Shown: positions 29,714-39,085, numbered from the stretch's first letter. The stretch: 64,000 nucleotides of DNA from Reyranella sp. (GCA_030684475.1 JAUXWB010000156.1:19592-83591); one strand, 5' to 3'. Numbers and translations are program-made. Notes: generated from the sequence alone by a model not told the origin.

Positions 29714-30892
29714 TTAGGTGCTGATCCTCAGAAATGCCGAGTCGACGCTTCCGGTGCTCGGCGTTTCATGGGCGGCATTGCGAATCAACAGCCAACGCGG
29801 TGCAGCCGAGCCATGCGTCGTCAATGTAAGTCGCTGCGCTGTCGGACGCGCGTCGAGAGTGATCTCGCGACCAAGGAAATCGTTCTTGTCGTCACCCGTC
29901 AGGACAAGCCCGACCGCTCCGGACGACAGTCTTACCTCCAAGTCGGCTGCCCATCTGCGATTGGCCGCCGACGACACGCCGAGATTCCGCACCGCGTCGC
30001 CGATATCCAGGGCACAGGCGTAGTCCCAGATACGAGGCGAACACTGGAAGGCAACTCCTGACGGCTGCCGCGCCGCAGCACCATGGATCGATTCTATCGG
30101 AGCATCCAGGGCACTGACCGTGCGCATGAGCCGCGCGATTTCTGCCGATGACAGGGTATCGTCGACCGGACGATCGACGCGAAGGTCGACCCAGCCATAC
30201 TGGCCGCCGCCAAAGCTGAAGTCGAGAATGGTTGTGGTCGACGCCGGGAAGAGACGGCTCTTGATTCGCTCCACGTCATACCATTCAGCCCATGGCGTAC
30301 GCTCGCCATCGGTTACCTTGCCCCATTCGGTGAAGGGAAGCTTACCTTGCCTTACCCAACGGTCGAACGAGTAGAAGAGCTCGATCCAGCGTCCTTCCGC
30401 TTTCAGCCGATGTAGCAGAATCTGGGCTTCTGCCCGGGCGATATCGAATGGGGCATGATGCAGGGAGCCGTTGGCCCAGACGACATCGAATTCACCTTCC
30501 AGTTTTTCGAGCGAGGCAGGATGCTCAATCCACAGATACTCCGCCTGCGCCGATAGTCCCTGCAATTCGACAAGCCTGCGCACAGCCTCCAGATTGTCTT
30601 TGACGATATCGGCGAACAGCCACTTGGCGCCGTTCTTCATGAAGTAGATGCCGTCGAAGCCCAGACCCGAGCCGACCTCCACGATCCGGCGGCCGGCAAA
30701 AGCTTCACGATACAGCACCTGATACCAGCCGCGATGATCAGGCACGCTTCCCGCTTCATTCATGCGTTGCCATTGCGCAAGCAATTCTTGGTCGGAGAGC
30801 TTGAGCAAATCGGTCGAGTAGCTACGTCCCAGCGTATCGCCGCCGGCTGGCACCTCCCGCCATTTCTCACGAGATACATCAAGAAATTCCAT
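29714..30892 (-). CDS. class I SAM-dependent methyltransferase
   Basis: RIVEVGSGLGFDGIYFMKNGAKWLFADIVKDNLEAV; FDVVWANGSLHHAPF. Confidence 0.75.
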   Translation of the reverse strand: MEFLDVSREKWREVPAGGDTLGRSYSTDLLKLSDQELLAQWQRMNEAGSVPDHRGWYQVLYREAFAGRRIVEVGSGLGFDGIYFMKNGAKWLFADIVKDNLEAVRRLVELQGLSAQAEYLWIEHPASLEKLEGEFDVVWANGSLHHAPFDIARAEAQILLHRLKAEGRWIELFYSFDRWVRQGKLPFTEWGKVTDGERTPWAEWYDVERIKSRLFPASTTTILDFSFGGGQYGWVDLRVDRPVDDTLSSAEIARLMRTVSALDAPIESIHGAAARQPSGVAFQCSPRIWDYACALDIGDAVRNLGVSSAANRRWAADLEVRLSSGAVGLVLTGDDKNDFLGREITLDARPTAQRLTLTTHGSAAPRWLLIRNAAHETPSTGSVDSAFLRIST

Positions 30893-30922
30893 TGTCCTCG
30901 CCTGCCTGACCGGTGTCCGCCA

Positions 30923-31966
30923 TTATGCTTTCAGCACATCTTTCACCCATTCCCCAGCCGCGACAACGATGTTCGCCGAGAGTGGCTCACCTTCAACCCA
31001 TCGGCGGGCCAGGCCGGTTGTTTGTGATAAGATTAGAATCTCATATCTGAATTCTCCCCGCAGCGTCTCAAGCAACGCCGCCTCGCTGCTCCCCTGCGCC
31101 CGCAAGGCGCCGTCGCTCATCTCCATCATCAACACCGGCCGCATGTTCGTCAGCACGTGGCGCGCACCGGCAATCACGTTGGCCTCGCCACCCTCGACGT
31201 CGATCTTGACGACGTCGATACGCTGCAGGCCGAGGCGGGCCACCACGGCGTCGAGCGTTTCCAGCGGCACGCGCTCGACGCGGGCAGGCACCACGTCGTC
31301 GTGGGCGAAGCTGCCCAGCGTGTTGTGCCCGGTGTGCACGCCGTGGGCGAGACGGAGGTCAGCGTGCCCCGCGGCCGCACCGAGGGCGGCCGGCACGATC
31401 GCCACGTTGGCAATGCCGTTGCGCGCCAGGTTGCGCTCGAGGTGGGCGCGCTCGCGCGAGCTGGGTTCGACCGAGACCACCCGCCCCTCCGGCCCGACCC
31501 GGCGCGCCGCGAACAGCGTGTAGTAGCCGTCGTTGGCGCCGACATCGACGAACACCATGCCGGGCTTCAGCAGGCCGTCGAGGAAGTTGAATTCGTTGGG
31601 CTCGAACGAGCCGCAGACATAGAGGCAGAGGCTGTTGTCGTTGCCCAGGGTCACGTCGACCGTCGTGCCGGCGAGCCATTTGACAGTGAGCGGCACCTCG
31701 AGATCGTTGTCGCGCGCAGTCTCCCACAGGGCGCCGCGCCGGCACGCCAGCCACTGCCGCCGATCGTAGAATTCCTCGGCGAAGGCCCAGCCCGGCCGCG
31801 GGCCGAGCTTCGGCGCGGCGGGCGTCCACCAGGCGGCGTACGCGGCGCCGATTTTGGGCGCACGCACGAGCAGCCAACGGCCGAAATTATCCAGATGGTA
31901 GCCCGCGCCCGAGCAAATCCACGCCCATGCACTGGCGGCGCTGATCGGACGGCGAGCGACAGTCAT
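30923..31966 (-). CDS. FkbM family methyltransferase
   Basis: GMVFVDVGANDGYYTLFAARRVGPEGRVVSVEPSSRERAHLERNLARNG; IDVVKIDVEGGEANVIAGA. ORF opens at 32014. Confidence 0.88.
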   Translation of the reverse strand: MTVARRPISAASAWAWICSGAGYHLDNFGRWLLVRAPKIGAAYAAWWTPAAPKLGPRPGWAFAEEFYDRRQWLACRRGALWETARDNDLEVPLTVKWLAGTTVDVTLGNDNSLCLYVCGSFEPNEFNFLDGLLKPGMVFVDVGANDGYYTLFAARRVGPEGRVVSVEPSSRERAHLERNLARNGIANVAIVPAALGAAAGHADLRLAHGVHTGHNTLGSFAHDDVVPARVERVPLETLDAVVARLGLQRIDVVKIDVEGGEANVIAGARHVLTNMRPVLMMEMSDGALRAQGSSEAALLETLRGEFRYEILILSQTTGLARRWVEGEPLSANIVVAAGEWVKDVLKA

Positions 31967-32139
31967 GCGGAAGTTCGGGGCCCTCGGAATGCGGTGTCCG
32001 GCTAACGTACCCACCGGCGAGCGTCAAGCATGCCCGCAAGTTGCCATAGTCGGCCGATATGCCGCGCCCGCCCGTTGCGGCATTGTCGCAACCGACTATA
32101 AGAATACAGTACGAGGCTCTCCTGCCCATCATCGGTCAA

Positions 32140-33402
32140 ATGCCCGCGTCGTTCCTCTACGCCCTTTGCGCCATCCTCCTGGTCCTGTCTCCCGCCCTCG
32201 CGTCGGCGCAGGGTCTGCGCGTGGTCGCACGGGTGAACGACGACGTCATCACCGACTTCGACCTCACCCAGCGCATCCAGTTCGCGATCAAGACCACCGG
32301 CCTGCAGGACAGTCCCGATCTGCGCCAGCGGATGGCGGCCCAGGTCATGCGCCAGATGATCGACGAGCGGCTGCAGATCCAGAACGCCAAGCGGCTGGGT
32401 GTGCCCGCCTCCGAGGCGGAGGTCCAGCAGCGCCTGAGCGAGATCGAGCGCGGCGCCGGCATGAGCCAGGGCCAATTCAGGCTCTTCCTGCAGAGCATCG
32501 GCGTGCCCTACGACAACATCGCCCAGCAGTTCGAGGCGCAGATCGCCTGGGGAAAAATCGTGCGGCGCAGGGTGCGGCCGCAGGTCGACGTCTCCGAAAC
32601 CGAAATCGACGATGCGATGACCCGGCTGCGGGCAAACCTGGGCAAGACCGAATCCCGCGTGGCGGAGATCTTCGTGCCGGTCGACCGGACCGACGGCGTC
32701 GACGAGGCCAAGCGCAGCGCCGACCGCATCCTCGATCAGCTGAAGCGCGGCGCGCCCTTCGCGGCGGTCGCCCAGCAGTTCTCGCAGGGCACCTCGTCGC
32801 AGACCGGCGGCGACCTCGGTTGGGTGCTGCCGGGATCGCTCGATCCGGCCCTCGACGCGGCCCTCGACAAGCTCCAGCCCCGGCAATATTCCGATCCTGT
32901 CCGCAGCGCTGCCGGATGGCATATTCTCTACGTCGTCGAGCGCCGCCAGTTCGCGGCGACGCGGCCCGACGACGTCCGGCTGAACCTGACGCAATTGACC
33001 CTGTCGTTGCCCATCAACGCCTCGGCCGAGGAAACCAACCGCGCATCCGCCGATGCGCAGAAGGCGATGTCGGCGGTGCGCCAGTGCAGCGACCTGCATG
33101 CCCAGGCCCGGCAACTCAAGGGCGCCACCTCCGGCGACCTGCAGGGCGTGCGCATCGGCGATCTGGCGGCCAACCGCCAGATGTACGAGGAGATTCCCCG
33201 CCTGCAGGTCGGCGGGACCGCCGGCCCCTTCCGGGTCGCCGAAGGCATGCAGATCGTCGCCCTGTGCAGCCGGGCCGGCGGCGACGGGCTGCCAACCCGC
33301 GACGCGGTCTCGCAGCAGATCCTGCTCCAGAAGCTGGAGGCGGCCAGCCGCCGCTACATGCGCGACCTGCGGCGCACGGCGACCGTCGACGTCAAGCCGT
33401 GA
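32140..33402 (+). CDS. surA: periplasmic peptidyl-prolyl isomerase SurA-like chaperone
   Basis: Signal peptide MPASFLYALCAILLVLSPALASAQG; VVARVNDDVITDFDLTQRI; parvulin segment FAAVAQQFSQGTSSQTGGDLGWVLPGSLDPAL; followed by pdxA and rsmA. Confidence 0.88.
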   Translation: MPASFLYALCAILLVLSPALASAQGLRVVARVNDDVITDFDLTQRIQFAIKTTGLQDSPDLRQRMAAQVMRQMIDERLQIQNAKRLGVPASEAEVQQRLSEIERGAGMSQGQFRLFLQSIGVPYDNIAQQFEAQIAWGKIVRRRVRPQVDVSETEIDDAMTRLRANLGKTESRVAEIFVPVDRTDGVDEAKRSADRILDQLKRGAPFAAVAQQFSQGTSSQTGGDLGWVLPGSLDPALDAALDKLQPRQYSDPVRSAAGWHILYVVERRQFAATRPDDVRLNLTQLTLSLPINASAEETNRASADAQKAMSAVRQCSDLHAQARQLKGATSGDLQGVRIGDLAANRQMYEEIPRLQVGGTAGPFRVAEGMQIVALCSRAGGDGLPTRDAVSQQILLQKLEAASRRYMRDLRRTATVDVKP

Positions 33403-34412
33403 CACCGGCTCTGCCGCTCGCCATCACCATGGGCGAGCCGGCCGGGATCGGCGGCGAACTCAGCCTCAAGGCCTGGCTGTCGCGAAAGCCGTCGGATAGG
33501 CCGTTCCTGATCCTCGACGACCCGGCCCGCCTCGCGGCCCTCGCGCGCAATCTCCACCTCGACGTGCCCCTGCGCGAGATCTCCCGGCCGGTCGATGCAG
33601 CGGCGGTCTTTGCAACGGCCTTGCCGGTGCTGCCGGTGAGGCTGCGCGCGGCGGCAATGCCCGGGCGACCCGATCCGGTCAATGCGCCGGCGACGCTGGA
33701 AGCCATCGAGCGGGGCGCAGCCCTTGCCCTGGCCGGCGACATCGCCGGCGTGGTGACCAATCCCATCCAGAAGAAGACGCTGCAGGAGGCGGGGTTCCGC
33801 CATCCCGGACATACGGAATTCCTGGCCGAGCTCGCCTCCGCCGCCACGGGCAAACCGGTCGAGGTCGCGATGATGCTGGCCTGTCCCGGGCTCAGGGTGG
33901 TCCCGGTCACCATCCATCTCGCCCTGGCCGAGGCGGTGCGTGCGCTCGACGCCGACACCATTGCGCGGGTCGGCCGGATCGCGGCGGCCGGCCTCACCGC
34001 GCTGTTCGGCATCGCCCGGCCGCGGCTGGTCGTGGCGGCGCTCAATCCGCATGCCGGCGAACAGGGCGCAATGGGCGACGAGGAGCTCAGGGTGATCACG
34101 CCGGCGGTTGCGGCCCTGCGGCACGACGGCATCGACGTCCGAGGCCCCGCCCCGGCCGACACGCTGTTCCATCCGGCGGCGCGCGCGACCTATGACGCGG
34201 CGCTGTGCATGTATCACGACCAGGCGCTGATCCCGATCAAGACCATCGACTTCGCGGGCGGCGTCAACGTGACCCTGGGGCTTCCCTTCGTGCGGACGTC
34301 ACCCGATCATGGCACCGCGCTCGACATCGCCGGTACCGGTCGTGCCGATCCGGCCAGCCTGATCGCGGCCCTCGCCCTGGCGGACGACATGGCCCGCCGG
34401 CGCCAGACGTGA
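33399..34412 (+). CDS. pdxA: 4-hydroxythreonine-4-phosphate dehydrogenase
   Basis: GTGA overlap with surA; LAITMGEPAGIGGEL, GVVTNPIQKKTLQEAGFRHPGHTEFLAEL, CMYHDQALIPIKTIDFAGGVNVTLGLPFVRTSPDHGTALDIAG. Confidence 0.95.
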   Translation: MTPALPLAITMGEPAGIGGELSLKAWLSRKPSDRPFLILDDPARLAALARNLHLDVPLREISRPVDAAAVFATALPVLPVRLRAAAMPGRPDPVNAPATLEAIERGAALALAGDIAGVVTNPIQKKTLQEAGFRHPGHTEFLAELASAATGKPVEVAMMLACPGLRVVPVTIHLALAEAVRALDADTIARVGRIAAAGLTALFGIARPRLVVAALNPHAGEQGAMGDEELRVITPAVAALRHDGIDVRGPAPADTLFHPAARATYDAALCMYHDQALIPIKTIDFAGGVNVTLGLPFVRTSPDHGTALDIAGTGRADPASLIAALALADDMARRRQT

Positions 34413-35263
34413 TCCCGGATTCGTCCCGGGTCGATCCCGCGATATCCCGGCTGCCGCCGCTGCGCGAGACCATCGCCGCCCACGGTCTCGACGCCCGCAA
34501 GCGCCTCGGCCAGCATTTCCTGCTCGACCTCAATCTGACGCGGCGCATCGCCCGTGCCGCGGCACCACTGTCGCCCGGCACCGTAATCGAGGTCGGCCCC
34601 GGCCCCGGCGGGCTGACCCGCGCCCTGTTGCTCGAGGGCGCGACCCGCGTCGTCGCCGTCGAGGTGGACAGGCGCGCCATCGCCGCCCTGGAGGAGCTGC
34701 AGAAAGCCGCCGATGGCCGCCTCCAGGTCGTCGAGGGCGATGCGCTGGGCATGGATCTCGCGCCCCTGGGACCGCCGCCCCGCCGGATCGTGGCCAACCT
34801 GCCCTACAACGTCTCGACCGCCCTGCTGGTGCGCTGGCTGCATGCCGCCGACGACGTGGCCGACATGGTGCTGATGTTCCAGAAGGAGGTTGTCGACCGG
34901 CTGGTCGCCTCGCCCCGAACCAAGGACTACGGCCGGCTCTCGGTCCTGGCCCAGCATGTCTGCACCGTGCAGCGACTGTTCGACGTCGCGCCCTCGGCCT
35001 TCGTGCCGCCGCCGAAGGTGACCTCCTCGGTGGCCCGCCTCACCCCGAGACCACTCGGCAACCGCCTTGCCGATCTCAGGCCGCTGGAGCGTGTCACGGC
35101 AGCAGCCTTCGGCCAGCGCCGCAAGATGCTGCGCGGTGCCCTGGCGGGGCTGTTTCCCGACCCTGTGTCGGTTCTGACCGGGCTCGGCCTCGCGCCCACG
35201 GCCCGGGCGGAGGAACTGACCGTGGCCGAATTCGTGCGGCTGGCAGGCGTTCTTGACAAGTGA
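34409..35263 (+). CDS. rsmA: 16S rRNA dimethyladenosine transferase RsmA/KsgA
   Basis: GTGA overlap with pdxA; RKRLGQHFLLDLNLTRRIARAA...VIEVGPGPGGLTRALL...IVANLPYNVSTALLVRWL. Confidence 0.95.
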   Translation: MIPDSSRVDPAISRLPPLRETIAAHGLDARKRLGQHFLLDLNLTRRIARAAAPLSPGTVIEVGPGPGGLTRALLLEGATRVVAVEVDRRAIAALEELQKAADGRLQVVEGDALGMDLAPLGPPPRRIVANLPYNVSTALLVRWLHAADDVADMVLMFQKEVVDRLVASPRTKDYGRLSVLAQHVCTVQRLFDVAPSAFVPPPKVTSSVARLTPRPLGNRLADLRPLERVTAAAFGQRRKMLRGALAGLFPDPVSVLTGLGLAPTARAEELTVAEFVRLAGVLDK

Positions 35264-35288
35264 GTGAACACTCACTATTGTATCGACC

Positions 35289-36092
35289 ATGATCCGGTCC
35301 CTGGCCTTCAACGCCTTTTTCTATCTCGGCACGCTCCTCACTGCGGTGATCGGCATCGTGCTGGTGCCGATTCCGACACCGGTGCTGCTACGCGGCCTGC
35401 TCCATCTTTGGGCCCGCGCGGTCGTCTGGGGCATGCGCTGGATCGGCGGCATGACCGTCGAATTTCGCGGGCTGGAGCATCTCCCGGCCACCGGTCCCGC
35501 CCTGCTCGCCGGCAAGCACCAGAGTGAGTGCGACGGCATTCTCCTTGCGGCGCGGATCCGCGGCATCGCCTTCGTCGCCATGCAGGAGCTGTTCCGCTAC
35601 CCGCTGATCGGCGCCATCCTCTACCGGCTGCAGATGATCCGCGTCGACACCTGCGGCGGCGGCAAGGAACGCGAGAACCTGGCTCAATTCGCCAGGCGCG
35701 CTTACGACAGCGGCCGCCACATCGCGATCTATCCCGAAGGCAACCTGATGGCGCCAGGCGAACGCGAGCGCTACCGCTCCGGCATCTATTACCTGTATCG
35801 CGATCTCGATCTGCCGGTGATCCCGGTCGCCACGAGCGTGGGCCTCGTCTGGAACCGCCGCGACTGGTGGAAGAAGCCGGGCCGTGCCGCGATCGAGTTC
35901 CTGCCCGCGATCGAGACCGGCCTCGACAAGCAGACCTTCATGCGGCGCCTGGAGGAAGCGACCGAGGGCGCCAGCGACCGACTGATCGCCGAGTTTTCGG
36001 GCCGTCCCTACGTGCCGAGCCAGATCGTCCTGCGCTCGCAGGGCCAGACGGGCATCGGCATGCCGATCACCGCCCCTCGCGCAGCGCCTTGA
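35289..36092 (+). CDS. 1-acyl-sn-glycerol-3-phosphate acyltransferase (PlsC-like)
   Basis: ALLAGKHQSECDGILLAARI (HX4D-type motif), IAIYPEGNLMAPGERERYRSG. Confidence 0.88.
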   Translation: MIRSLAFNAFFYLGTLLTAVIGIVLVPIPTPVLLRGLLHLWARAVVWGMRWIGGMTVEFRGLEHLPATGPALLAGKHQSECDGILLAARIRGIAFVAMQELFRYPLIGAILYRLQMIRVDTCGGGKERENLAQFARRAYDSGRHIAIYPEGNLMAPGERERYRSGIYYLYRDLDLPVIPVATSVGLVWNRRDWWKKPGRAAIEFLPAIETGLDKQTFMRRLEEATEGASDRLIAEFSGRPYVPSQIVLRSQGQTGIGMPITAPRAAP

Positions 36093-36717
36093 CGAATTCC
36101 GACAGGCCGAACTGGCGGTCGCGTTTCAGCCGCTCGGCCGTCAGGACCGACTTGAGCTGGATCAGGCTGGTGGCGATGTCGCGGTTGATGATGGCGTAGT
36201 CGTACTCCGCCCAGTGGCTCATCTCGTCGGCGGCCTTGGCCATGCGCCGTGCCACCACGTCGGGCGCATCCTGGGCGCGCGAGATCAACCGCCTCTCGAG
36301 GTCGCGGGTCGACGGCGGCAGGATGAACACCGTGACGACATCGGTGCTGCCCTTCTCCTTGAGCTGCTGCGTACCCTGCCAGTCGATGTCGAACAGCATG
36401 TCGCGGCCGGCGCCCAGCGCCTCCTCGACCGGCGGCTGCGGCGTGCCGTAGAAGTGGTCGAAGACACGGGCGTGCTCGAGGAATTCGCCGCGATCGATCA
36501 TGCCGCGGAAGGTCGCGGTGTCGATGAAGCGGTAGTCGACCCCGTCCTTCTCGCCCGGCCGCCTGTCGCGCGTCGTGCAGGAGACGCTGAGCTGGATCTG
36601 CGAGTCGTTCTCCAACAGCTGCCGCGACAGGGTGGTCTTGCCCGCGCCCGACGGCGAGGACAGCACCAGCATCAGGCCGCGCCGCTGGATGGGCGGCGCT
36701 TCGGCGTTACTCGACAT
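36067..36717 (-). CDS. gmk: guanylate kinase
   Basis: [25 protein letters not shown]...LSVSCTTRDRRPGEKDGVDYRFID; FDIDWQGTQQLKE. Start at CAT 36715-36717. Confidence 0.95.
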   Translation of the reverse strand: MSSNAEAPPIQRRGLMLVLSSPSGAGKTTLSRQLLENDSQIQLSVSCTTRDRRPGEKDGVDYRFIDTATFRGMIDRGEFLEHARVFDHFYGTPQPPVEEALGAGRDMLFDIDWQGTQQLKEKGSTDVVTVFILPPSTRDLERRLISRAQDAPDVVARRMAKAADEMSHWAEYDYAIINRDIATSLIQLKSVLTAERLKRDRQFGLSEFVKALREGR

Positions 36718-37606
36718 TCTGGACCTGCTCCCGCATGCGCTCGACGGCGCCCTTGAGGTCGATGCCGATGCGCGTGAGCTCGATGTCGGCCGACTTCGAG
36801 CACAGCGTATTGGCCTCGCGATTGAACTCCTGGCAGAGGAAGTCGAACTTGCGTCCGACCGGATTGTCCGCCCGCGCCTCGGCCAGCAGGGTCCGTGCCT
36901 GGGCATTGTGGGCCGCGAGCCGGTCGAGTTCCTCGCGCACGTCGGCCTTGCCGACCAGCAGCGCCACTTCCTGCGCGAAACGCTCCTCGGAAAGTGCCGG
37001 CACGCGTTCCATGAACTCGGCGAGCTGGCCTTCGAAACGAGCGCGCACCGTGCCGATCTGCACCTGCGCCCTCTCGGCGGCGCGCTTGCACAGGTCCTCG
37101 ATCTCGCCGACATGGCCGTCGATCACCCGGGCCAGCGCCTTGCCCTCGGCTGCGCGGGCGGCGACGAGGGCCTTCAACACCTCCTCGAGCGTGGCCGTGA
37201 GCGCCTTGTCGAGCGCGGCCAGTGCCTCATCGGTCTGCTCGCCCTCCTCTTCCTCCTCGATGACACCGCGCACGCGCAGCAGGCCGTCTGCCGAAGGTGC
37301 TGCGGCGCCGGTGCTCTTGCGCACCTCCTCGGCCAGGGCGCCCAATTCGGCCAGCAGGGAGCGGTTGATACGCAAGGGTTTGCTCTGGCGCTCGCTGGTG
37401 AGGGTGAGTGTCAGCGAGACATTGCCGCGCTTCAGCCGCCCGCCCACGGCGGTGCGGGCGGGATTTTCCAGACGGTCGAAGCCCTGCGGCACCCGGCAGC
37501 GGATCTCGAGGTTGCGTCCGTTGACGCTGCGCGCCTCCCACACCCAGCGCCGCCGGTCATCCGATCCCTGCGCCCGCGCGTATCCTGTCATGCTTGCAAT
37601 CAACAC
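36707..37606 (-). CDS. yicC: YicC family protein
   Basis: ASMTGYARAQG...WEARSVNGRNLEIRCRVPQGFDRLE; C-term KFDFLCQEFNREANTLCSKSADIELTRIGIDLKGAVERMREQVQNVE. Confidence 0.92.
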   Translation of the reverse strand: MLIASMTGYARAQGSDDRRRWVWEARSVNGRNLEIRCRVPQGFDRLENPARTAVGGRLKRGNVSLTLTLTSERQSKPLRINRSLLAELGALAEEVRKSTGAAAPSADGLLRVRGVIEEEEEGEQTDEALAALDKALTATLEEVLKALVAARAAEGKALARVIDGHVGEIEDLCKRAAERAQVQIGTVRARFEGQLAEFMERVPALSEERFAQEVALLVGKADVREELDRLAAHNAQARTLLAEARADNPVGRKFDFLCQEFNREANTLCSKSADIELTRIGIDLKGAVERMREQVQNVE

Positions 37607-37709
37607 TCGGCTCCTGCCACTCCACTTGTCACTTCACTGCCGCAATGCGGCGCGGCACTCTAGTATCGGCTCCGAACGCAGACAACGCGCGACGCCGGAA
37701 GGTTATCCC

Positions 37710-38462
37710 ATGAAGCGATTCTCAAGCATCGTCATCACCGGCGCCTCGAGCGGCATCGGCGAAGCCCTGGCGCTTGACTATGCGGCGCCCGGGGTAGCGC
37801 TCGCCCTCACCGGCCGGGATGCCCAGCGCCTCGAAGCCGTCGCCCAGGCCTGCCGGGCGAAGGGCGCTACTGTGGTGGCCGCTCCGATCGACGTCGTCGA
37901 CCGAGACGCGCTGGCGGCCTGGCTCACGGCCTTCGACGACGCCCATCCCGTCGACCTCATCCTGGCCAATGCCGGCATTTCGATCGACAAGGACAATTCC
38001 TCGCTCGACGACTTCTCCGTCATCCGCAAGACGCTCGACGTCAATGTCGGCGGTGTGCTCAATACCGTGGAGCCGCTGATGTCCCGCATGATCGCCCGCA
38101 AAGGCGGCCAGATCGCCATCGTCTCGTCGCTGGCGAGCTTCATCGGCTTGCCCTACTCGGCCTCCTACAACGCCAGCAAGGCCGCCGTCCGGGTGTGGGG
38201 CGAAAGCATTCGCTATGTGCTGAAGAAGGACGGCATCGGAGTCAGCGTCATCTGCCCCGGCTTCGTGGTCAGCCGCATCACCGCCAGCGCGCCCTTTCCC
38301 ATGCCGTTCCTGATGTCAGGCGCGCGCGCTTCGGCGATCATTCGTGCCGGCCTGGCCCGCAACAAGCCGCGCATCGCCTTTCCCATCGGCACCAAGGCAG
38401 CGGTATGGCTGGGTGGCGTGTTGCCCGGCGGCCTCACTGCACGCCTGCTCGGCGCCGCCTAG
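37710..38462 (+). CDS. SDR family NAD(P)-dependent oxidoreductase
   Basis: MKRFSSIVITGASSGIGEALALDYA...ILANAGIS...SYNASKAAVRVWGESIRY. Confidence 0.9.
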   Translation: MKRFSSIVITGASSGIGEALALDYAAPGVALALTGRDAQRLEAVAQACRAKGATVVAAPIDVVDRDALAAWLTAFDDAHPVDLILANAGISIDKDNSSLDDFSVIRKTLDVNVGGVLNTVEPLMSRMIARKGGQIAIVSSLASFIGLPYSASYNASKAAVRVWGESIRYVLKKDGIGVSVICPGFVVSRITASAPFPMPFLMSGARASAIIRAGLARNKPRIAFPIGTKAAVWLGGVLPGGLTARLLGAA

Positions 38463-38480
38463 TCGCCATGCCGAATATCG

Positions 38481-38515
38481 TCACTTCATCTGATTGGTCA
38501 GCAGCGCGGCGGCGT
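38481..38515 (-). pseudogene. short remnant matching the 3' end of the VWA-like gene at 42737
   Basis: + strand cacttcatctgattggtcagcagcgcggcggcg (from 38482) matches cacttcatctggttggtcaacagcgccgcggcg (from 42738) at about 30 of 33 positions; both read ...AAALLTNQMK-stop on the minus strand. Confidence 0.4.
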
Positions 38516-38570
38516 GCTGACACTGCCAGCAGCCCAGCAAGTCATGCACGGCAGGAATGCAATAGGAGAT

Positions 38571-38600
38571 TTGCAGGTTTCGCCGGAATCGTCCTATAAA
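38571..38600 (+). promoter_or_regulatory. candidate sigma70-type promoter
   Basis: TTGCAG (38571-38576), 18-bp spacer, TATAAA (38595-38600), in an intergenic region. Confidence 0.4.
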
Positions 38601-38606
38601 TCCGCT

Positions 38607-38830
38607 ATCGTCGCACGAGGCCTGACTTCAAAGGCCGAGCCGCCCGGTCACTTTGCACGGGACGGCGGTCGTGACTGACCCAAGGCGTCCGTGCCACCGG
38701 GCCTCCCCCCGGCGTGCCCTAAAAGCTCTTCAGAGAGCGCCTGCGCCTGGCGTGGTCCTGACCACGCCCTCGACACCGAAGAACGAGACCCAAACAGCAA
38801 ACAGCGCCGACGACGAACGTCGGCCTTGTG
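38607..38830 (+). ncRNA. candidate structured intergenic RNA
   Basis: Follows the candidate promoter; long-range complement AAGGCCGA (38631-38638) / TCGGCCTT (38820-38827); internal hairpin GGCGTGGT-CCTG-ACCACGCC (38749-38768). No convincing ORF. Confidence 0.22.
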
Positions 38831-38971
38831 GACCGATTTGCAATGCGATTCCCGGCATGATTCTGGGCGGGATTCTGGACAGAACGCGTTACATTCAGGC
38901 GTCCACAAATAATGCGAGAAGGCCGTGAAAACACGGCATCGAACGGCCCTCCGGGCCGTGAAAAACCATGT

Positions 38972-39019
38972 GGGACTTGGCCGGGGACTTGGCCGGGGAC
39001 TTGGCCAGGGACTTGGGGC
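38972..39019. repeat. short tandem repeat, 12-bp unit GGGACTTGGCCG, about 3 full copies plus degenerate copy
   Basis: gggacttggccg gggacttggccg gggacttggcca gggacttggggcc read directly. Confidence 0.85.
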
Positions 39020-39085
39020 CAGGGACACGGGCAGGGAGTTTGCCCGCGTCACCCGCGACGCCCGCTCCTCGTCCCGGTCGCCGGG

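Noticed and set aside
32002-33405. 467-aa minus-strand ORF opposite surA
   Set aside because: Shadow ORF; surA on the plus strand has a signal peptide, parvulin motif and operon context.
38607-38830. tmRNA, RNase P RNA or SRP RNA in the SDR-TRAP intergenic region
   Set aside because: No TTCGAATC-like T-loop, no GAGGAAAGTCC-type RNase P core and no SRP GGTCCGGAAGG-type loop found; left as an unassigned candidate only.
38943-38959. Rho-independent terminator
   Set aside because: The hairpin is followed by an A-tract on the plus strand and its T-tract precedes the stem on the minus strand, so orientation is wrong for either strand.
38972-39019. CRISPR array
   Set aside because: Repeat unit is 12 bp and tandem without spacers; no cas genes in the window.
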